Source: a virus. From it: DNA of 34,824 nt. Where the stretch lies: positions 1 to 34,824 of the IMG/VR virus record IMGVR_UViG_3300010300_000046, one strand, 5' to 3'. The translations under genes were made by a program, and so were the position numbers. The notes under the pieces were generated by a model, which saw only the letters and a list, made by a program, of their open reading frames with translations, did no database searches and was not told where the DNA came from. How positions within the stretch are numbered: position 1 is the first letter of the stretch; every line of letters begins with the position of its first letter. Below, in pieces: positions 8,596 through 18,250 of the stretch.

Positions 8596-11500
8596 TTATG
8601 TTATTTGTTTATTTGGGTTTTGAGTGCTTTCGTTTTGTACTAATGTACCGATAGACTCTAAAATTAATTCTAAGTTAGGGTTTTTTCGTAATTCTTGTCG
8701 AACCTTTTCTTCCCATTCTTCACCGACCTTATCCCTTTCCATAGGAATTCTACTTTCGTCGCTATAGCCTCTTCCTAACCACAAAGCTCTTTCTTTGTTA
8801 GGTAGGTCTTTTACTTTGTTGAATGGTATTATGTACCTATCGGGAAAGCCTAACATCCTAAATAGTTGAACTCTAGTACCATCAAATTCATCATCGCCTC
8901 TGTGAGCTAGAAAGTCTACTAAAGCGTCTTCAGCTACTTCAGTTCCTTTTCTAGGATCTATAAATTCATTACCTTTTAGTACCCATCTTCGAGCTACCTC
9001 AGCAAGTCTTGCATCGGTTTCTGAAGGTGAGTTTAAGTAGTCCATGTATGACTTATCGGGAGAAGTATAATCTCCTTTATTAATTCGTTCGTTTGTCATA
9101 AGGTTTGTCATTGTACCTTTTCTGTTCTTTTGAGAAGCATGAACTAACTCGTGCATTATAGTTGACTCAAGAGCTTCTATAGATTTATAACGGTCACTGA
9201 CTTCAATTAAATCTCTGTTACGATAAGAGAATCCTCCAATATTATCTCCAAGATCTTTAAATACTATTCGAACTTCATTGTTTTTAGTGTTTAGAAGCTC
9301 GGGACTACGTTGTTCTAATAGCTTAAACTTAGCATCAACAATTCTATCAATAGCTTCGGGATTGGCATTTGGGAGTCTACTTGTGTAGAACTGTTTTGCA
9401 AAGTCCTTATAGTCAATAAAGATTTTTCCTCTTTGTGTTCTTAGATTGTATTTATCTAGAACTTGTTCGTGGATATTAGTTGGTTCATCGGCTAATCCAT
9501 ACTTTCCGAAATTCTCAGTAATATCTGAATCGATAGCTTCCACTTCGTTATCCTCTAGAGTTTTTTTTTCGGGATCGGGATCAAGGTCATTGTCCTCGTC
9601 GTCACCCATTTCTACATCACTAATAAATTTGTGATCGATAAAATATTTCTTTTGTAGATTAAATAACTCTTGAGCGTTCATACCATATTTTTCGGCTATT
9701 TGAGCATAAGCCTCGACGTCGTCGTTTCTTAATGCTTCAACCGTAGCTCTCATACCACCTTTTAAGGTAATTGGTATTTCTGCAAGTGTAGCTTTTCTAG
9801 GGTCACCGGCTACATCTCTATCTTGAATTAAAATACTTTCAACAGTAATTTTACGTTGTCTATCAAGTGGATCAGCATCGGGATTCATTGTGCCTCTTGA
9901 CAGACGTCGTTGAGCAATTGTATCAGTATTAACATCAACGATACCACTTATTAATTCTTCTTCAGTAAAACCGGTAACTTCCTTACGTGACCAAATAAAC
10001 TCTAAAGCCTCTTGGCGTTTACCTTTTTTAATTAACTGAGGTATTTTACTATTTTCAGTTGCCGAAAAGTGACCACCCCCTGTTAATGCAAACCAATTAT
10101 CTAAAAAGTTTTGGTCATCTTTAAACGCTTGGTCTTGAGTTGTTAAAGACTCTTTCCAATTTTTGGTAAGTTTCTTTTTATTATAACCTCCTTTAATCTT
10201 CAATGCACCTTCTTCTCTTTCAAAGGTATCAGTTGATATTTCATTTAGCTCTGTAATTTCTTTGATGTACTCAGCTTTATCGTCTTCGTCTTCTATAAGT
10301 TCAAACTCAGCGATTTGAGAAGGTGTCCATCCTTGGTTTAACCATTTAGCTTGTTCTTTATCAGATAAACCGATAACTTCTTGTTGAACGTCGGCTTTTT
10401 GTTTAATTAAATTAACTAACTGTTTGTCAGCTTTTTGTTTAGCTATAATTTGAGCTTCTTTTACTCTAGCTTCTCTTTCATCAACATTTAAAGTTTTGTC
10501 GTCGAAGATTTCTCTAGCTAAACGTCGATACTCACTATCATACATTGTATATAACTCTGAGCTTAAACTATAAGCTAAAGGAGTTAAAGCATACTTGTCA
10601 TCAGCGTTACGCTTGTAAAACAGTTCTATTTGCTCTTGCTCCAACCCAAGTTCGCCAATATTTGATATTACAAAGTCATTACTAAAATCAAGCTCGGGGT
10701 TGTTAGGTATACTTTTGTAAAACTTAGTAAATGCTTCTTCTCTAAATAAAGCAGGATTTACTTTTAGTTGCTCTCTACCTTCGTTCAATAAGCGTAATCT
10801 CATTGCTTCTTCTTGTGGTATTTCAGCAAGTAATTCATCAAACTCTTCGTCAACCTCTTGTAACTTCTTTGAGTCACCTTCAGCTTGGAAGTATTTAAAG
10901 TAGTATTCGTCTAAAGTCTTTTGAGCACGTTGTTGAATAAGAATAGGTAAATTAGTTCTACTGTTATTTAAACTAGCTCTAAGTTCACCTTCGATCTTTG
11001 CCCCTTCTTGTGTATCAAATATCGGCTTACCACCAACGTTAAATTCATCTTGGTCATATACAGCTTCTATGATGTCTTCAGCATTCGCTAAACCTTGCTC
11101 AGTCTGTGAGTTAAGTTGATTGATAACGTGTTGTTGAGTAGATTTAAGAAATAAAGCATTAGTTGCTGATTTATCTCCATCAAGTCTTGTAAGTGCTGAA
11201 TTGTAAGAATCTGTGAATAACGTTTGAAAATCCGTAGTGTCATCAGAGCCTTGTAAAGCACTATTTAAATCATCTTGAATTTTAGTTGAAATGTATTCTC
11301 TAGCTTTTTGCTCATATTTATCGTGTAAAGTCAACTTAAGTTTAGCTGATTTACCACTTGCTAACACATTGTGAGCTTCTTGTGCAAACACGTTTTGATT
11401 AAAGCGTTCACCTAGTTCATTCATATAAGAATCAATTCTAGTTGAAACAGCTTCATCATACTCTGCAATACTGTCAAAGTCTTGAATACTCTTTTCAAAA

Positions 11501-11901
11501 TCGTTTTCTATGTCTTGAAGCTCTGTTGGTACAATCTCTTTATAAGTACGTTCTACAATCGCTTGTTGAAACGCTTTGTTATACCCAAAGACACTACGAG
11601 TGCTTTTATCCCCTTGGATTAGCTCATTGTAGTGTTTATCAAACTCTTCGTCAGACATTGTTTGAATATCTCTGACTGCTTGTTGTTGATTAGCGTCGAC
11701 GACGTTTCCGTAAACCTCAGCACCTCCTTTCAAAGCATTAGCAAACTTAGCTAATGAGTTAGTTTTAGGTGTTTGTTGAACAACTACTCTATAATTACCT
11801 CCTGTTTGAATACGAGGTGACAGAGCTTCTTGTCTAGGATCGTAGTAGACTTGCTCTCTTCCGTCGGATTTTAGTAATTCTTTAAGTGGATTCTTAGACA
11901 T
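8596..11901 (-). CDS. internal virion protein C, T7 gp15-like, with a C-terminal zincin domain
   Basis: 1101 aa (T7 gp15 is 747). The first 770 residues are highly charged, helical and repetitive in character, as in gp15, which builds the hexameric periplasmic tunnel with gp16. An acidic linker (765-795) leads to an extra domain of about 300 aa containing STIMHELVHASQ (HELVH at 917-921) and, about 40 residues later, SPSETDARLAEVARRW (958-973), the usual layout of a zincin metallopeptidase (two His plus a distal Glu). The extra domain accounts for the added length. The gene overlaps IVP-B by eight bases and abuts IVP-D at TAATATG. The peptidase substrate (peptidoglycan peptides or protein) is unknown. 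Confidence 0.85.
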   Translation of the reverse strand: MSKNPLKELLKSDGREQVYYDPRQEALSPRIQTGGNYRVVVQQTPKTNSLAKFANALKGGAEVYGNVVDANQQQAVRDIQTMSDEEFDKHYNELIQGDKSTRSVFGYNKAFQQAIVERTYKEIVPTELQDIENDFEKSIQDFDSIAEYDEAVSTRIDSYMNELGERFNQNVFAQEAHNVLASGKSAKLKLTLHDKYEQKAREYISTKIQDDLNSALQGSDDTTDFQTLFTDSYNSALTRLDGDKSATNALFLKSTQQHVINQLNSQTEQGLANAEDIIEAVYDQDEFNVGGKPIFDTQEGAKIEGELRASLNNSRTNLPILIQQRAQKTLDEYYFKYFQAEGDSKKLQEVDEEFDELLAEIPQEEAMRLRLLNEGREQLKVNPALFREEAFTKFYKSIPNNPELDFSNDFVISNIGELGLEQEQIELFYKRNADDKYALTPLAYSLSSELYTMYDSEYRRLAREIFDDKTLNVDEREARVKEAQIIAKQKADKQLVNLIKQKADVQQEVIGLSDKEQAKWLNQGWTPSQIAEFELIEDEDDKAEYIKEITELNEISTDTFEREEGALKIKGGYNKKKLTKNWKESLTTQDQAFKDDQNFLDNWFALTGGGHFSATENSKIPQLIKKGKRQEALEFIWSRKEVTGFTEEELISGIVDVNTDTIAQRRLSRGTMNPDADPLDRQRKITVESILIQDRDVAGDPRKATLAEIPITLKGGMRATVEALRNDDVEAYAQIAEKYGMNAQELFNLQKKYFIDHKFISDVEMGDDEDNDLDPDPEKKTLEDNEVEAIDSDITENFGKYGLADEPTNIHEQVLDKYNLRTQRGKIFIDYKDFAKQFYTSRLPNANPEAIDRIVDAKFKLLEQRSPELLNTKNNEVRIVFKDLGDNIGGFSYRNRDLIEVSDRYKSIEALESTIMHELVHASQKNRKGTMTNLMTNERINKGDYTSPDKSYMDYLNSPSETDARLAEVARRWVLKGNEFIDPRKGTEVAEDALVDFLAHRGDDEFDGTRVQLFRMLGFPDRYIIPFNKVKDLPNKERALWLGRGYSDESRIPMERDKVGEEWEEKVRQELRKNPNLELILESIGTLVQNESTQNPNKQIT

Positions 11902-12529
11902 AAGTATTAAAAGGGTCTCTACCGGGAAGGTCTAACATTCCCATATTAGAAGATTTTTGTGATGCTTTAGAAAGTGTGCTTACAGAGTTTTTGTTACCAA
12001 ACCCTGTAAAGCCTGCTTGATTCATTGTGTTATACATACCGAAACCTGTTGATACACCACTAAGAATATTACCAAGGTAGTCGGGTTCTTCAATAGGTTG
12101 ATTAATCTGTAATAGATTTGCTCTTGAGTTACCAATAGCATTTTCCAAATTAATGTTGGCGTTGATTTCATTGATTTCATCTTGTTGTAGTACACTAAAG
12201 TTATATTGAGCTTCTTTACGTGAAAAGTCATTCATTAAATCACTTACTGATCTACCTTTAACACCTGCTTCTATTGCAGATAATCCTGCTTGAGCTTTAG
12301 CACTTTCAGCTTGTAATTGATTAGCTTGAAGTTTTTTAGCCAAAGCTATCTTTTGCATTCTCTGCTCAGTTCTTTGTGCTGATACTTGTCTTAAATAACG
12401 TTTTCGTTCTTCCTCTGAAGCTCTGCGTTGCATTTCTGCTTGCACTTTAGCTTGCTGTTTTTGAGCCATTGTTTGAGCACCGGCTTGAGCTACACCCAAA
12501 CCGATTGACATTGAGACCGGTTCACACAT
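11894..12529 (-). CDS. internal virion protein B, T7 gp14-like
   Basis: 211 aa, close to T7 gp14 (196). The N-terminus MCEPVSMSIGLGVAQAGAQT is a small-residue-rich hydrophobic segment followed by a long Gln/Ala/Lys/Arg helix (25-90) and a Gly/Asn-rich C-terminus, the typical gp14 layout. gp14 is ejected and forms the outer membrane part of the trans-envelope channel. It overlaps IVP-A by eight bases upstream and IVP-C by eight bases downstream. Confidence 0.85.
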   Translation of the reverse strand: MCEPVSMSIGLGVAQAGAQTMAQKQQAKVQAEMQRRASEEERKRYLRQVSAQRTEQRMQKIALAKKLQANQLQAESAKAQAGLSAIEAGVKGRSVSDLMNDFSRKEAQYNFSVLQQDEINEINANINLENAIGNSRANLLQINQPIEEPDYLGNILSGVSTGFGMYNTMNQAGFTGFGNKNSVSTLSKASQKSSNMGMLDLPGRDPFNTYV

Positions 12530-13064
12530 TATCTGATATTATTATAAATTCGTAAAAAGGTTCATCTTTAAAATAAACTGTACGTAAAAAACGAGCTTTA
12601 CAAAATGTAAGCCATTTAATCGCTAGTTCATTGTCTTTATGAACAAAGTTAAAAGTTGTTGTGTATGGACGTGTTAATATTTGTGTGTATTTGCGAGAAG
12701 CCTTAATAAAGGCATATCTATTCTCATATAAGTCCTTAGTTCCAAGTAGCCAAATAAAACCGTAATCTTGCATACGTCCTGCCCCAAACATAGCTACAGG
12801 TGTACCATTTGGTGCAACGGCTGTAAAACAAGCGTCACTATCCCTCAGACCTCTTTGTAGGGCTTCGTGAGGGGTATGACCCATACAAGCTACCTCAAGG
12901 GCGTCTATGTCCCTTATATTGCTTGCTATGACGTCTACGTCGTCGTTGACCGATAAACGAACATAACCACCACCTATATGGTGTGAAACAATCTTAGACT
13001 CTTTGTGATCGTCCGTGGACGAAAGATTCAAATTCAACTGATTGGATGTTTGATGGGTAGGCAC
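12522..13064 (-). CDS. internal virion protein A, T7 gp13-like, GNAT fold
   Basis: 180 aa (T7 gp13 is 138). It has acetyltransferase-like architecture: an N-terminal strand-helix with DIDALEVACMGHTPHEAL, a central FTAVAPNGTPVAMFGAG strand pair and a C-terminal VHKDNELAIKWLTFCKARFL helix like the GNAT acceptor region. T7 gp13 has the same fold and assists core assembly without known catalysis. The ATG at 13064 gives a 71-bp overlap with tail tubular B; the first 40 residues are poorly conserved-looking and a later TTG start is possible. Confidence 0.8.
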   Translation of the reverse strand: MPTHQTSNQLNLNLSSTDDHKESKIVSHHIGGGYVRLSVNDDVDVIASNIRDIDALEVACMGHTPHEALQRGLRDSDACFTAVAPNGTPVAMFGAGRMQDYGFIWLLGTKDLYENRYAFIKASRKYTQILTRPYTTTFNFVHKDNELAIKWLTFCKARFLRTVYFKDEPFYEFIIISDNV

Positions 13065-15741
13065 TATCGTTTTCTAGATCAATGTTAACGTTTTTAGGAC
13101 TTGAATAAATAGGAAAGCGATGATCATCTTCTAAAAGAGATCTAGAAGATTTACTACCCAAAGTAGTTGTTTGTGTAGCTCTATCTTCCTGTGATACTTT
13201 TACTGCTAAATACCCTGTGTTGTCAACGAATAAACTTAAGTTTCTAAGTTTAGCACTAACACTACTACTTGGTGTTTTAACCTTATCTGAGGGTAATTTA
13301 AATAGTTGATCCGAGAAACGATACTTCATTGTATAAGCACAACCTGCAGTTATCGATTGACCTGCACCGGGAGTACCACTACCGGATTGGAATATTTTAC
13401 TACTACCTATAAATGTATTAGTAAATAAACGTGCACCTGTGTTTGTATAATAAGTTTCAATAGGTTCGGGAAATATAGAATCAACTGCTAATTGACCGTT
13501 ACTATCTGTTGTTCCTGCTTGTTGAAAATCAAGATAAAGCTCGGTGGTCGCAGGGTTAGCTTCAAAGTTTATTTTACCTATACTTAAGTAATCATTACCA
13601 CCAAAGTAACTACGGTAAAATAAATAAAGAACTGACCCCATAAACTGACAGCCAATGATTTCAACATCTTGAGGGTTTTCACTTAAATCACCAAACGTAA
13701 ACTTTGACCACGAACTCAATAATTTTTGATTACCACTAAAGAAATATTTATAAACATAAAGACAGTTAGATGTGCTACTACTTAAAGCTACAAGAACATC
13801 TTCAGTTGGTGTACCTGTTAATGCTTTAATATTTCTTGGAATGTATCTAGGTATTTGCTCAGTTATTTCAACGGAGTCGTAGACGTCGGTCGTACTGTTT
13901 AATTGAAACTCTCTAAAAGCTGTATGATTGTCACGTTCAGTTGCAAAGTAAATATAAGAACCTACAGACACAGGCTCAACTTCTTCATCAACATCATACT
14001 TAGTAACATTAGTGATTGATATAGTTCGGTTTGAAAGTAAGTCTCCACCTTTTAAAACAAATTGTCCTGTCTTTGAAAATAAGATTAAATTTTCTTGGAA
14101 ACTAGCTGTACTCGTTAAATCAGTTACTTCATCGGTAGAAACAGTAACATCAATAGGATCACTATCGAGTAATTGACTCATAGTAGTCCTAAAAAAGTTA
14201 AACACATCGCCTGCTTGACTCATAGTTACACCTTCTTTTGATAAGAAACCTAATCTGTCTTTAAAGAAGAACACATTACGAATTGGTTTACCTATAAAAC
14301 TCGGAGGAGGAACTAAAAGTCCATCACCACAAGATAATCTAGTGTAACTAGCTTCACCAATTGTAAATGTATCCGGTGCTGTACTTATTATATTATGAGG
14401 AAGTGTAGAGTCTTTTAAAGCTGTATATGTATTTGGCCCAACGGTTTCTTCCCAAGCACCCATTCCATATTGTCCTCCGTCTTCAGTCGCAAATTTTACA
14501 TACATATCATCTGTACCAATGGATACATCGCCTGCAATTTTAATTATAAAACCATTTTCACACGTATTTGGTAAATCAACTATAGAACCTGTTTTCTTGT
14601 AAAGAGCAGTTAAGCCTTGATTACCAAGACCGTCTGATGCCGAGACAATAAAGTCATTAGTTGCATTAGCTACAGATGATTTTTGAGTTAAAACAGTTAA
14701 ATTTCCGTCTTGAAATATATCAAAATTAGTACCAAAAGCTGAATTCATATCAGACCTAAGGGAAGTCATTATCGTTGTAGTATCAGCATTATTACCACTA
14801 GTGTTAGCATCTCCGGATCTAAATGAAGCAGTTCCATAATTAAATATAGTACTACTTGATTGAGCCTGTGAAGACGTAGCATTAATAGTAAAAATAAGAG
14901 GCTGATTTGTTGAATTTGGGTAAGGCCCTTCGATTGTATGATATGTACTAAATCCCGAATAGGTACTACTACTTGAGCTTAATTGGTATGCCCACTCTAT
15001 AATTTCACCATTAGAATTTGTTTTAAATTTAATATTTTTATTATAACCACTAGTTCCCCAAGCAATATTTCCGGTTATACTTGTTGAACTTGCAGTAAAG
15101 CCAACTGCGTTATTTTTAAGAGCAATACCGTAAGCAGGTGAAATTGTGTTCATAATAGGTATTAGCATAAATTGAACATTAAAACGAGGGACAACGTCAT
15201 TTCCTATTTTTAGTTCATAATCTTTTTCATAATCACCTTGCTTAATAAAAGTAACAATTTTACGCTCATAATCGGGAGTTTCGTAAGTAGATGTCGTGTC
15301 TTGCTCAGTTGTAACTGTACTATTACACACAAAAGTTGTATCACCTATTGTAGTGAATTTTAAATCGTCAATAGCACTAGGGTGTAAATAAGGTGTATTG
15401 GATGAGTTAGCTGTATATGTCCCTGTAACTCCATTAATTGAACATTGAGCACCTGTGAGTAGATTATATATTCGATAAGTTGTAGACGACGACCCTGTCC
15501 TATTAATTATAACAACATATTTTTCATTTTCATCACGATCAATAAAATGTGTTGTGTAAGTACCGGTTAATGAATTAAAAAGTTTCTTTATGTGTTTTAA
15601 AGGTGGGCGTTTAGTTAAACCATCAACAACACTACTCAAAGCGTTTTCCTGTATCTCGCATTGTCCGGCAAATCTAGTTGAATCGGGTTGTTGGGAAACA
15701 CCTCCGATTATGCTTGATATAGAAGTATTTACTAATGGCAT
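12994..15741 (-). CDS. tail tubular protein B (nozzle), T7 gp12-like
   Basis: 915 aa (T7 gp12 is 794). The N-terminus MPLVNTSISSIIGGVSQQPD...GLTKRPPLKHI matches the conserved gp12 start (GGISQQPD ... GLQKRPPL). The rest is beta-rich and Ser/Thr/Asn-rich, with a conserved-looking core near FKDRLGFLSKEGVTMSQAGD. gp12 forms the hexameric nozzle below the gp11 adaptor and gates DNA. It directly follows the gp11-like gene at TAATATG. Confidence is high from the N-terminal motif and synteny. Confidence 0.94.
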   Translation of the reverse strand: MPLVNTSISSIIGGVSQQPDSTRFAGQCEIQENALSSVVDGLTKRPPLKHIKKLFNSLTGTYTTHFIDRDENEKYVVIINRTGSSSTTYRIYNLLTGAQCSINGVTGTYTANSSNTPYLHPSAIDDLKFTTIGDTTFVCNSTVTTEQDTTSTYETPDYERKIVTFIKQGDYEKDYELKIGNDVVPRFNVQFMLIPIMNTISPAYGIALKNNAVGFTASSTSITGNIAWGTSGYNKNIKFKTNSNGEIIEWAYQLSSSSSTYSGFSTYHTIEGPYPNSTNQPLIFTINATSSQAQSSSTIFNYGTASFRSGDANTSGNNADTTTIMTSLRSDMNSAFGTNFDIFQDGNLTVLTQKSSVANATNDFIVSASDGLGNQGLTALYKKTGSIVDLPNTCENGFIIKIAGDVSIGTDDMYVKFATEDGGQYGMGAWEETVGPNTYTALKDSTLPHNIISTAPDTFTIGEASYTRLSCGDGLLVPPPSFIGKPIRNVFFFKDRLGFLSKEGVTMSQAGDVFNFFRTTMSQLLDSDPIDVTVSTDEVTDLTSTASFQENLILFSKTGQFVLKGGDLLSNRTISITNVTKYDVDEEVEPVSVGSYIYFATERDNHTAFREFQLNSTTDVYDSVEITEQIPRYIPRNIKALTGTPTEDVLVALSSSTSNCLYVYKYFFSGNQKLLSSWSKFTFGDLSENPQDVEIIGCQFMGSVLYLFYRSYFGGNDYLSIGKINFEANPATTELYLDFQQAGTTDSNGQLAVDSIFPEPIETYYTNTGARLFTNTFIGSSKIFQSGSGTPGAGQSITAGCAYTMKYRFSDQLFKLPSDKVKTPSSSVSAKLRNLSLFVDNTGYLAVKVSQEDRATQTTTLGSKSSRSLLEDDHRFPIYSSPKNVNIDLENDSAYPSNIQSVEFESFVHGRSQRV

Positions 15742-15742
15742 A

Positions 15743-17746
15743 TTAAACTAAGTCGTAGTTTCTGTTAACACCTACTCTAGTAGCTGTGTCGTAATTATTG
15801 AATATATTATAATTACCTTGATCGTTTTGGCGATCCTTAAAGTAAGTTTCAAGCTCTTGTTCTAACTTTGGTAGACGTTGAATATCAATACCACTTTGTG
15901 GGTATAGCTCTGTTAGTAATCTAGCAGTTCTTACTTCGACATACTCTTGGAACTTCTGTGGTGTTTCGTCAAGATCACGGCTGTAAATAATAGTGGCTTT
16001 TTGTGTGCCTTCCCACTCATTGTACTTTTTAGTATCTAAATTTCTAAGATAAAACGCATTTCCTACCTTTTGTTTTGTTGTTGGTACATCATTTAGTTCT
16101 ATACTTAACCAATCAGATAGGTAACTAATAAGTGAGTTATTTGGAACGACGTCTACGTCTGTCTCTGTATTGAACCACCAACCACGAGATTGTAATTCTG
16201 TGTTAGTTTTTAACATTAACTCATACGCTTCAGAAGCTAGCGATGATTCATTTGTATTAGTAACTTGTTCTTCACCGATGTATCTTAAAATATTATTTAC
16301 ATATTCTATAAGAGAAGTGCTATTTATTGTTCTTGCTGAACGCATAGTATTTGCATCTTCTAATAACTCTTTCTTTTTGTAAGCAGGTAAAGCATTAAAT
16401 GTAGTTTCTTGAAAACCCATTATACGCATTTCCGGTCTAAAATTTTTGTAAGTAAAGAAACCCGATTGACCTAATAGACCTACACCTCGATTAGCATTAT
16501 AATTCTTTTCTTCAGTTACTATGTAAGCTGTTTCGTTATCTAATTTAGTTTTCTGAGATGTAAGTAAATTCTTCTCAGCTTGTATCTTATTTGTGTTCTC
16601 TTCTTCAGTTAATTTCTGTTTCTCTAAAAGCTCTTTTTGGCTAATAGTGAGCATTGTCTCTTCATTAATTTTAAGACGTTGACCTTCTACTAACTCTGCT
16701 TCTTTTTGACGCTTGTCACTTTCAGCGATTTCAGTGATAAACTGTTGTTGTAAAAGATCTGTTTCTTCGTGAACACGTAGTCTTGTTGCTTCTTTGATAC
16801 CTACGTCAGCACTAATATCTGATTGTCTGACTTTCTCAGTATTTACCTGTTCATCGATAAGACTACCCTGCTTACCTTTAATAGTAGTGTCAGCTTCGAC
16901 ATCTAACTTCTTCGAACCTTCTGTGGCTGTCTGTGCGTCTACGAGTGACCCTTGTTTACCTTTGATACTTATGTCAGCACTAATGTCAGCCTGTCTTGCT
17001 TTTTCGGTGTCAGCTTGTGTGTCTATAAGTGAGCCCTGCTTACCTTTTAAATCAGTATCTGCCTCAACGTCTAGTTTCTTTGAACCTTCGGTAGCTGTCT
17101 GTGCATCTACAAGTGAACCTTGCTTACCTTTGATGCTTATATCAGCACTTATATCAGATTGCTGTACCTTCTTAAGTTTTGTGTCTTCGTCGACGGCTAA
17201 TTTTTGAGCATCAGTTAATAATTTCTCTGAAGCTAATTTTTCGCCTTGCTTAAGTTCGGTATTAAGACGAATAGTTAAAAGTTTTTCTTCAGCACTTGAT
17301 TGAAGGAATAACACTTCCTCAATACCCATATCTTTAACTGTGTCGGGTATAGCTGTAAACGACGTCGTCGTACCACTCTCTTTTGCTTGTCTAGCTGACA
17401 GGATAGCAAAAGCTACCTGCTCTTCATTAAAGCTGAATTTGTGTAACTCCTCAGAACTAAGGAAACGACTCTGCATAACTCTAGCAGAACGAATAGTAAT
17501 GTATCTTACTGCTTCCTCGGGAATATTAGTGTTAAAATCATTAGAAGCGTTTGTATAAATACTTATACTGCCACCACTTGTATTAAACCACCAACCCTTA
17601 GATTGAGTTTCTCTACTTACTTCTTCAATAATTTGACGAGCAATGACTGCATTAGGATTAGTACTTGTATTTGCTGTAGTAAGAGCAGATTCTCCTATTA
17701 CACTAAGACAAGTGTTGACAGCGTCGTGTAGAGTTGTAGTGGACAT
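15743..17746 (-). CDS. tail tubular protein A with duplicated gp11-like domain and repeat spacer
   Basis: 667 aa, over three times T7 gp11 (196). Residues 475-655 form a complete gp11-like adaptor: TSLIEYVNNILRYIGEEQV, LQSRGWWFNTET (519-530), SRDLDETPQKFQEYVEVRTA and a GNYNIFNNYD end. Residues 5-115 repeat the same pattern in shorter form: TTLHDAVNTCLSVIGESAL, TQSKGWWFNTSG (47-58) and EEAVRYITIRSARV, with the middle lost. Between them, residues 150-420 are a charged coiled-coil-like spacer with KGKQGSL at 206, 234, 262 and 290, exactly 28 residues apart. The adaptor ring joins portal to nozzle; what the additional copy and spacer do is unknown. The gene begins three bases after the upstream stop and ends with TAATATG into tail tubular B. 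Confidence 0.9.
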   Translation of the reverse strand: MSTTTLHDAVNTCLSVIGESALTTANTSTNPNAVIARQIIEEVSRETQSKGWWFNTSGGSISIYTNASNDFNTNIPEEAVRYITIRSARVMQSRFLSSEELHKFSFNEEQVAFAILSARQAKESGTTTSFTAIPDTVKDMGIEEVLFLQSSAEEKLLTIRLNTELKQGEKLASEKLLTDAQKLAVDEDTKLKKVQQSDISADISIKGKQGSLVDAQTATEGSKKLDVEADTDLKGKQGSLIDTQADTEKARQADISADISIKGKQGSLVDAQTATEGSKKLDVEADTTIKGKQGSLIDEQVNTEKVRQSDISADVGIKEATRLRVHEETDLLQQQFITEIAESDKRQKEAELVEGQRLKINEETMLTISQKELLEKQKLTEEENTNKIQAEKNLLTSQKTKLDNETAYIVTEEKNYNANRGVGLLGQSGFFTYKNFRPEMRIMGFQETTFNALPAYKKKELLEDANTMRSARTINSTSLIEYVNNILRYIGEEQVTNTNESSLASEAYELMLKTNTELQSRGWWFNTETDVDVVPNNSLISYLSDWLSIELNDVPTTKQKVGNAFYLRNLDTKKYNEWEGTQKATIIYSRDLDETPQKFQEYVEVRTARLLTELYPQSGIDIQRLPKLEQELETYFKDRQNDQGNYNIFNNYDTATRVGVNRNYDLV
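16820..17155. repeat. two 168-bp tandem repeats inside tail tubular A
   Basis: Residues 198-253 and 254-309 of tail tubular A are near-identical 56-aa units (DISADISIKGKQGSLVDAQ...), with a partial third unit starting at residue 310. Each unit is itself two diverged 28-aa halves. The DNA copies differ at many third positions, so the duplication is not very recent or is kept at protein level. Confidence 0.9.
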
Positions 17747-17749
17747 AAA

Positions 17750-18178
17750 TTATAATTGTGTTTCGGGGGTTAAGAAACGACTACCAACTGTGTCTGTAAC
17801 AGATGATTCGTTTTCAACAAAAGTAACTGTGTATGTTGTGTGTCGTTTATTATTGTCTCTATCTCTTACTTGACTTCTAGTCATTTTGAAAGCTCTAGGC
17901 ATAACGTGAGTACTAGAGTTCTTTTTGTCCATATACTTATCGAACAAGTAACGCATCATAACAAAGTAAACATAACGAACATCACCTGTAGTTTCATTTA
18001 AATGTAATGCAAGACTACTAGCTGATTGACCATCAACTGTACCACTAGGGCCTCCAACAGCATCTTCGTAGAACATATTCATATCGAGTTGGAATATACC
18101 CATTGATGATGTAAAGTCGTAGTCGATACCAAACCAATCTACGGGATTATTGTCGTTGTGAACGTAAGTATGAGACAT
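17750..18178 (-). CDS. 142-aa protein of unknown function, probable head-tail component
   Basis: Not in T7, where gene 11 follows gene 10. The N-terminus MSHTYVHNDNNPVDWFGIDY is followed by a central helix ALHLNETTGDVRYVYFVMMR and a basic C-terminal beta segment (RDNNKRHTTYTVTFVENESS). It is the first gene after the capsid terminator and sits directly before the tail tubular A gene, which suggests a structural or connector role. No signal peptide or TM segment. I recognise no family. The ATG at 18178 has no Shine-Dalgarno (TTTTATTATTATG). Confidence 0.75.
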   Translation of the reverse strand: MSHTYVHNDNNPVDWFGIDYDFTSSMGIFQLDMNMFYEDAVGGPSGTVDGQSASSLALHLNETTGDVRYVYFVMMRYLFDKYMDKKNSSTHVMPRAFKMTRSQVRDRDNNKRHTTYTVTFVENESSVTDTVGSRFLTPETQL

Positions 18179-18191
18179 AATAATAAAATTT

Positions 18192-18235
18192 TATAAAAAG
18201 GGAAACCCCCATAGGAATAGACCTATGAGGGTTTC
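18192..18235 (-). terminator. rho-independent terminator after capsid (like T7 T-phi)
   Basis: On the minus strand GAAACCCTCATAGG (18235-18222) pairs with CCTATGGGGGTTTC (18215-18202) over 14 bp, with one U-G wobble and a six-base loop, followed by CTTTTTATAA. It lies 16 bases past the capsid stop, the place of the main T7 RNA polymerase terminator, and would keep capsid mRNA in excess over the tail genes. Confidence 0.9.
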
Positions 18236-18250
18236 GAGTTGAATTAAGAA

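Noticed and set aside
16794-17207. Plus-strand frame of 137 codons with internal repeats
   Set aside because: It mirrors the tandem repeats of tail tubular A; the repeats explain the open frame.
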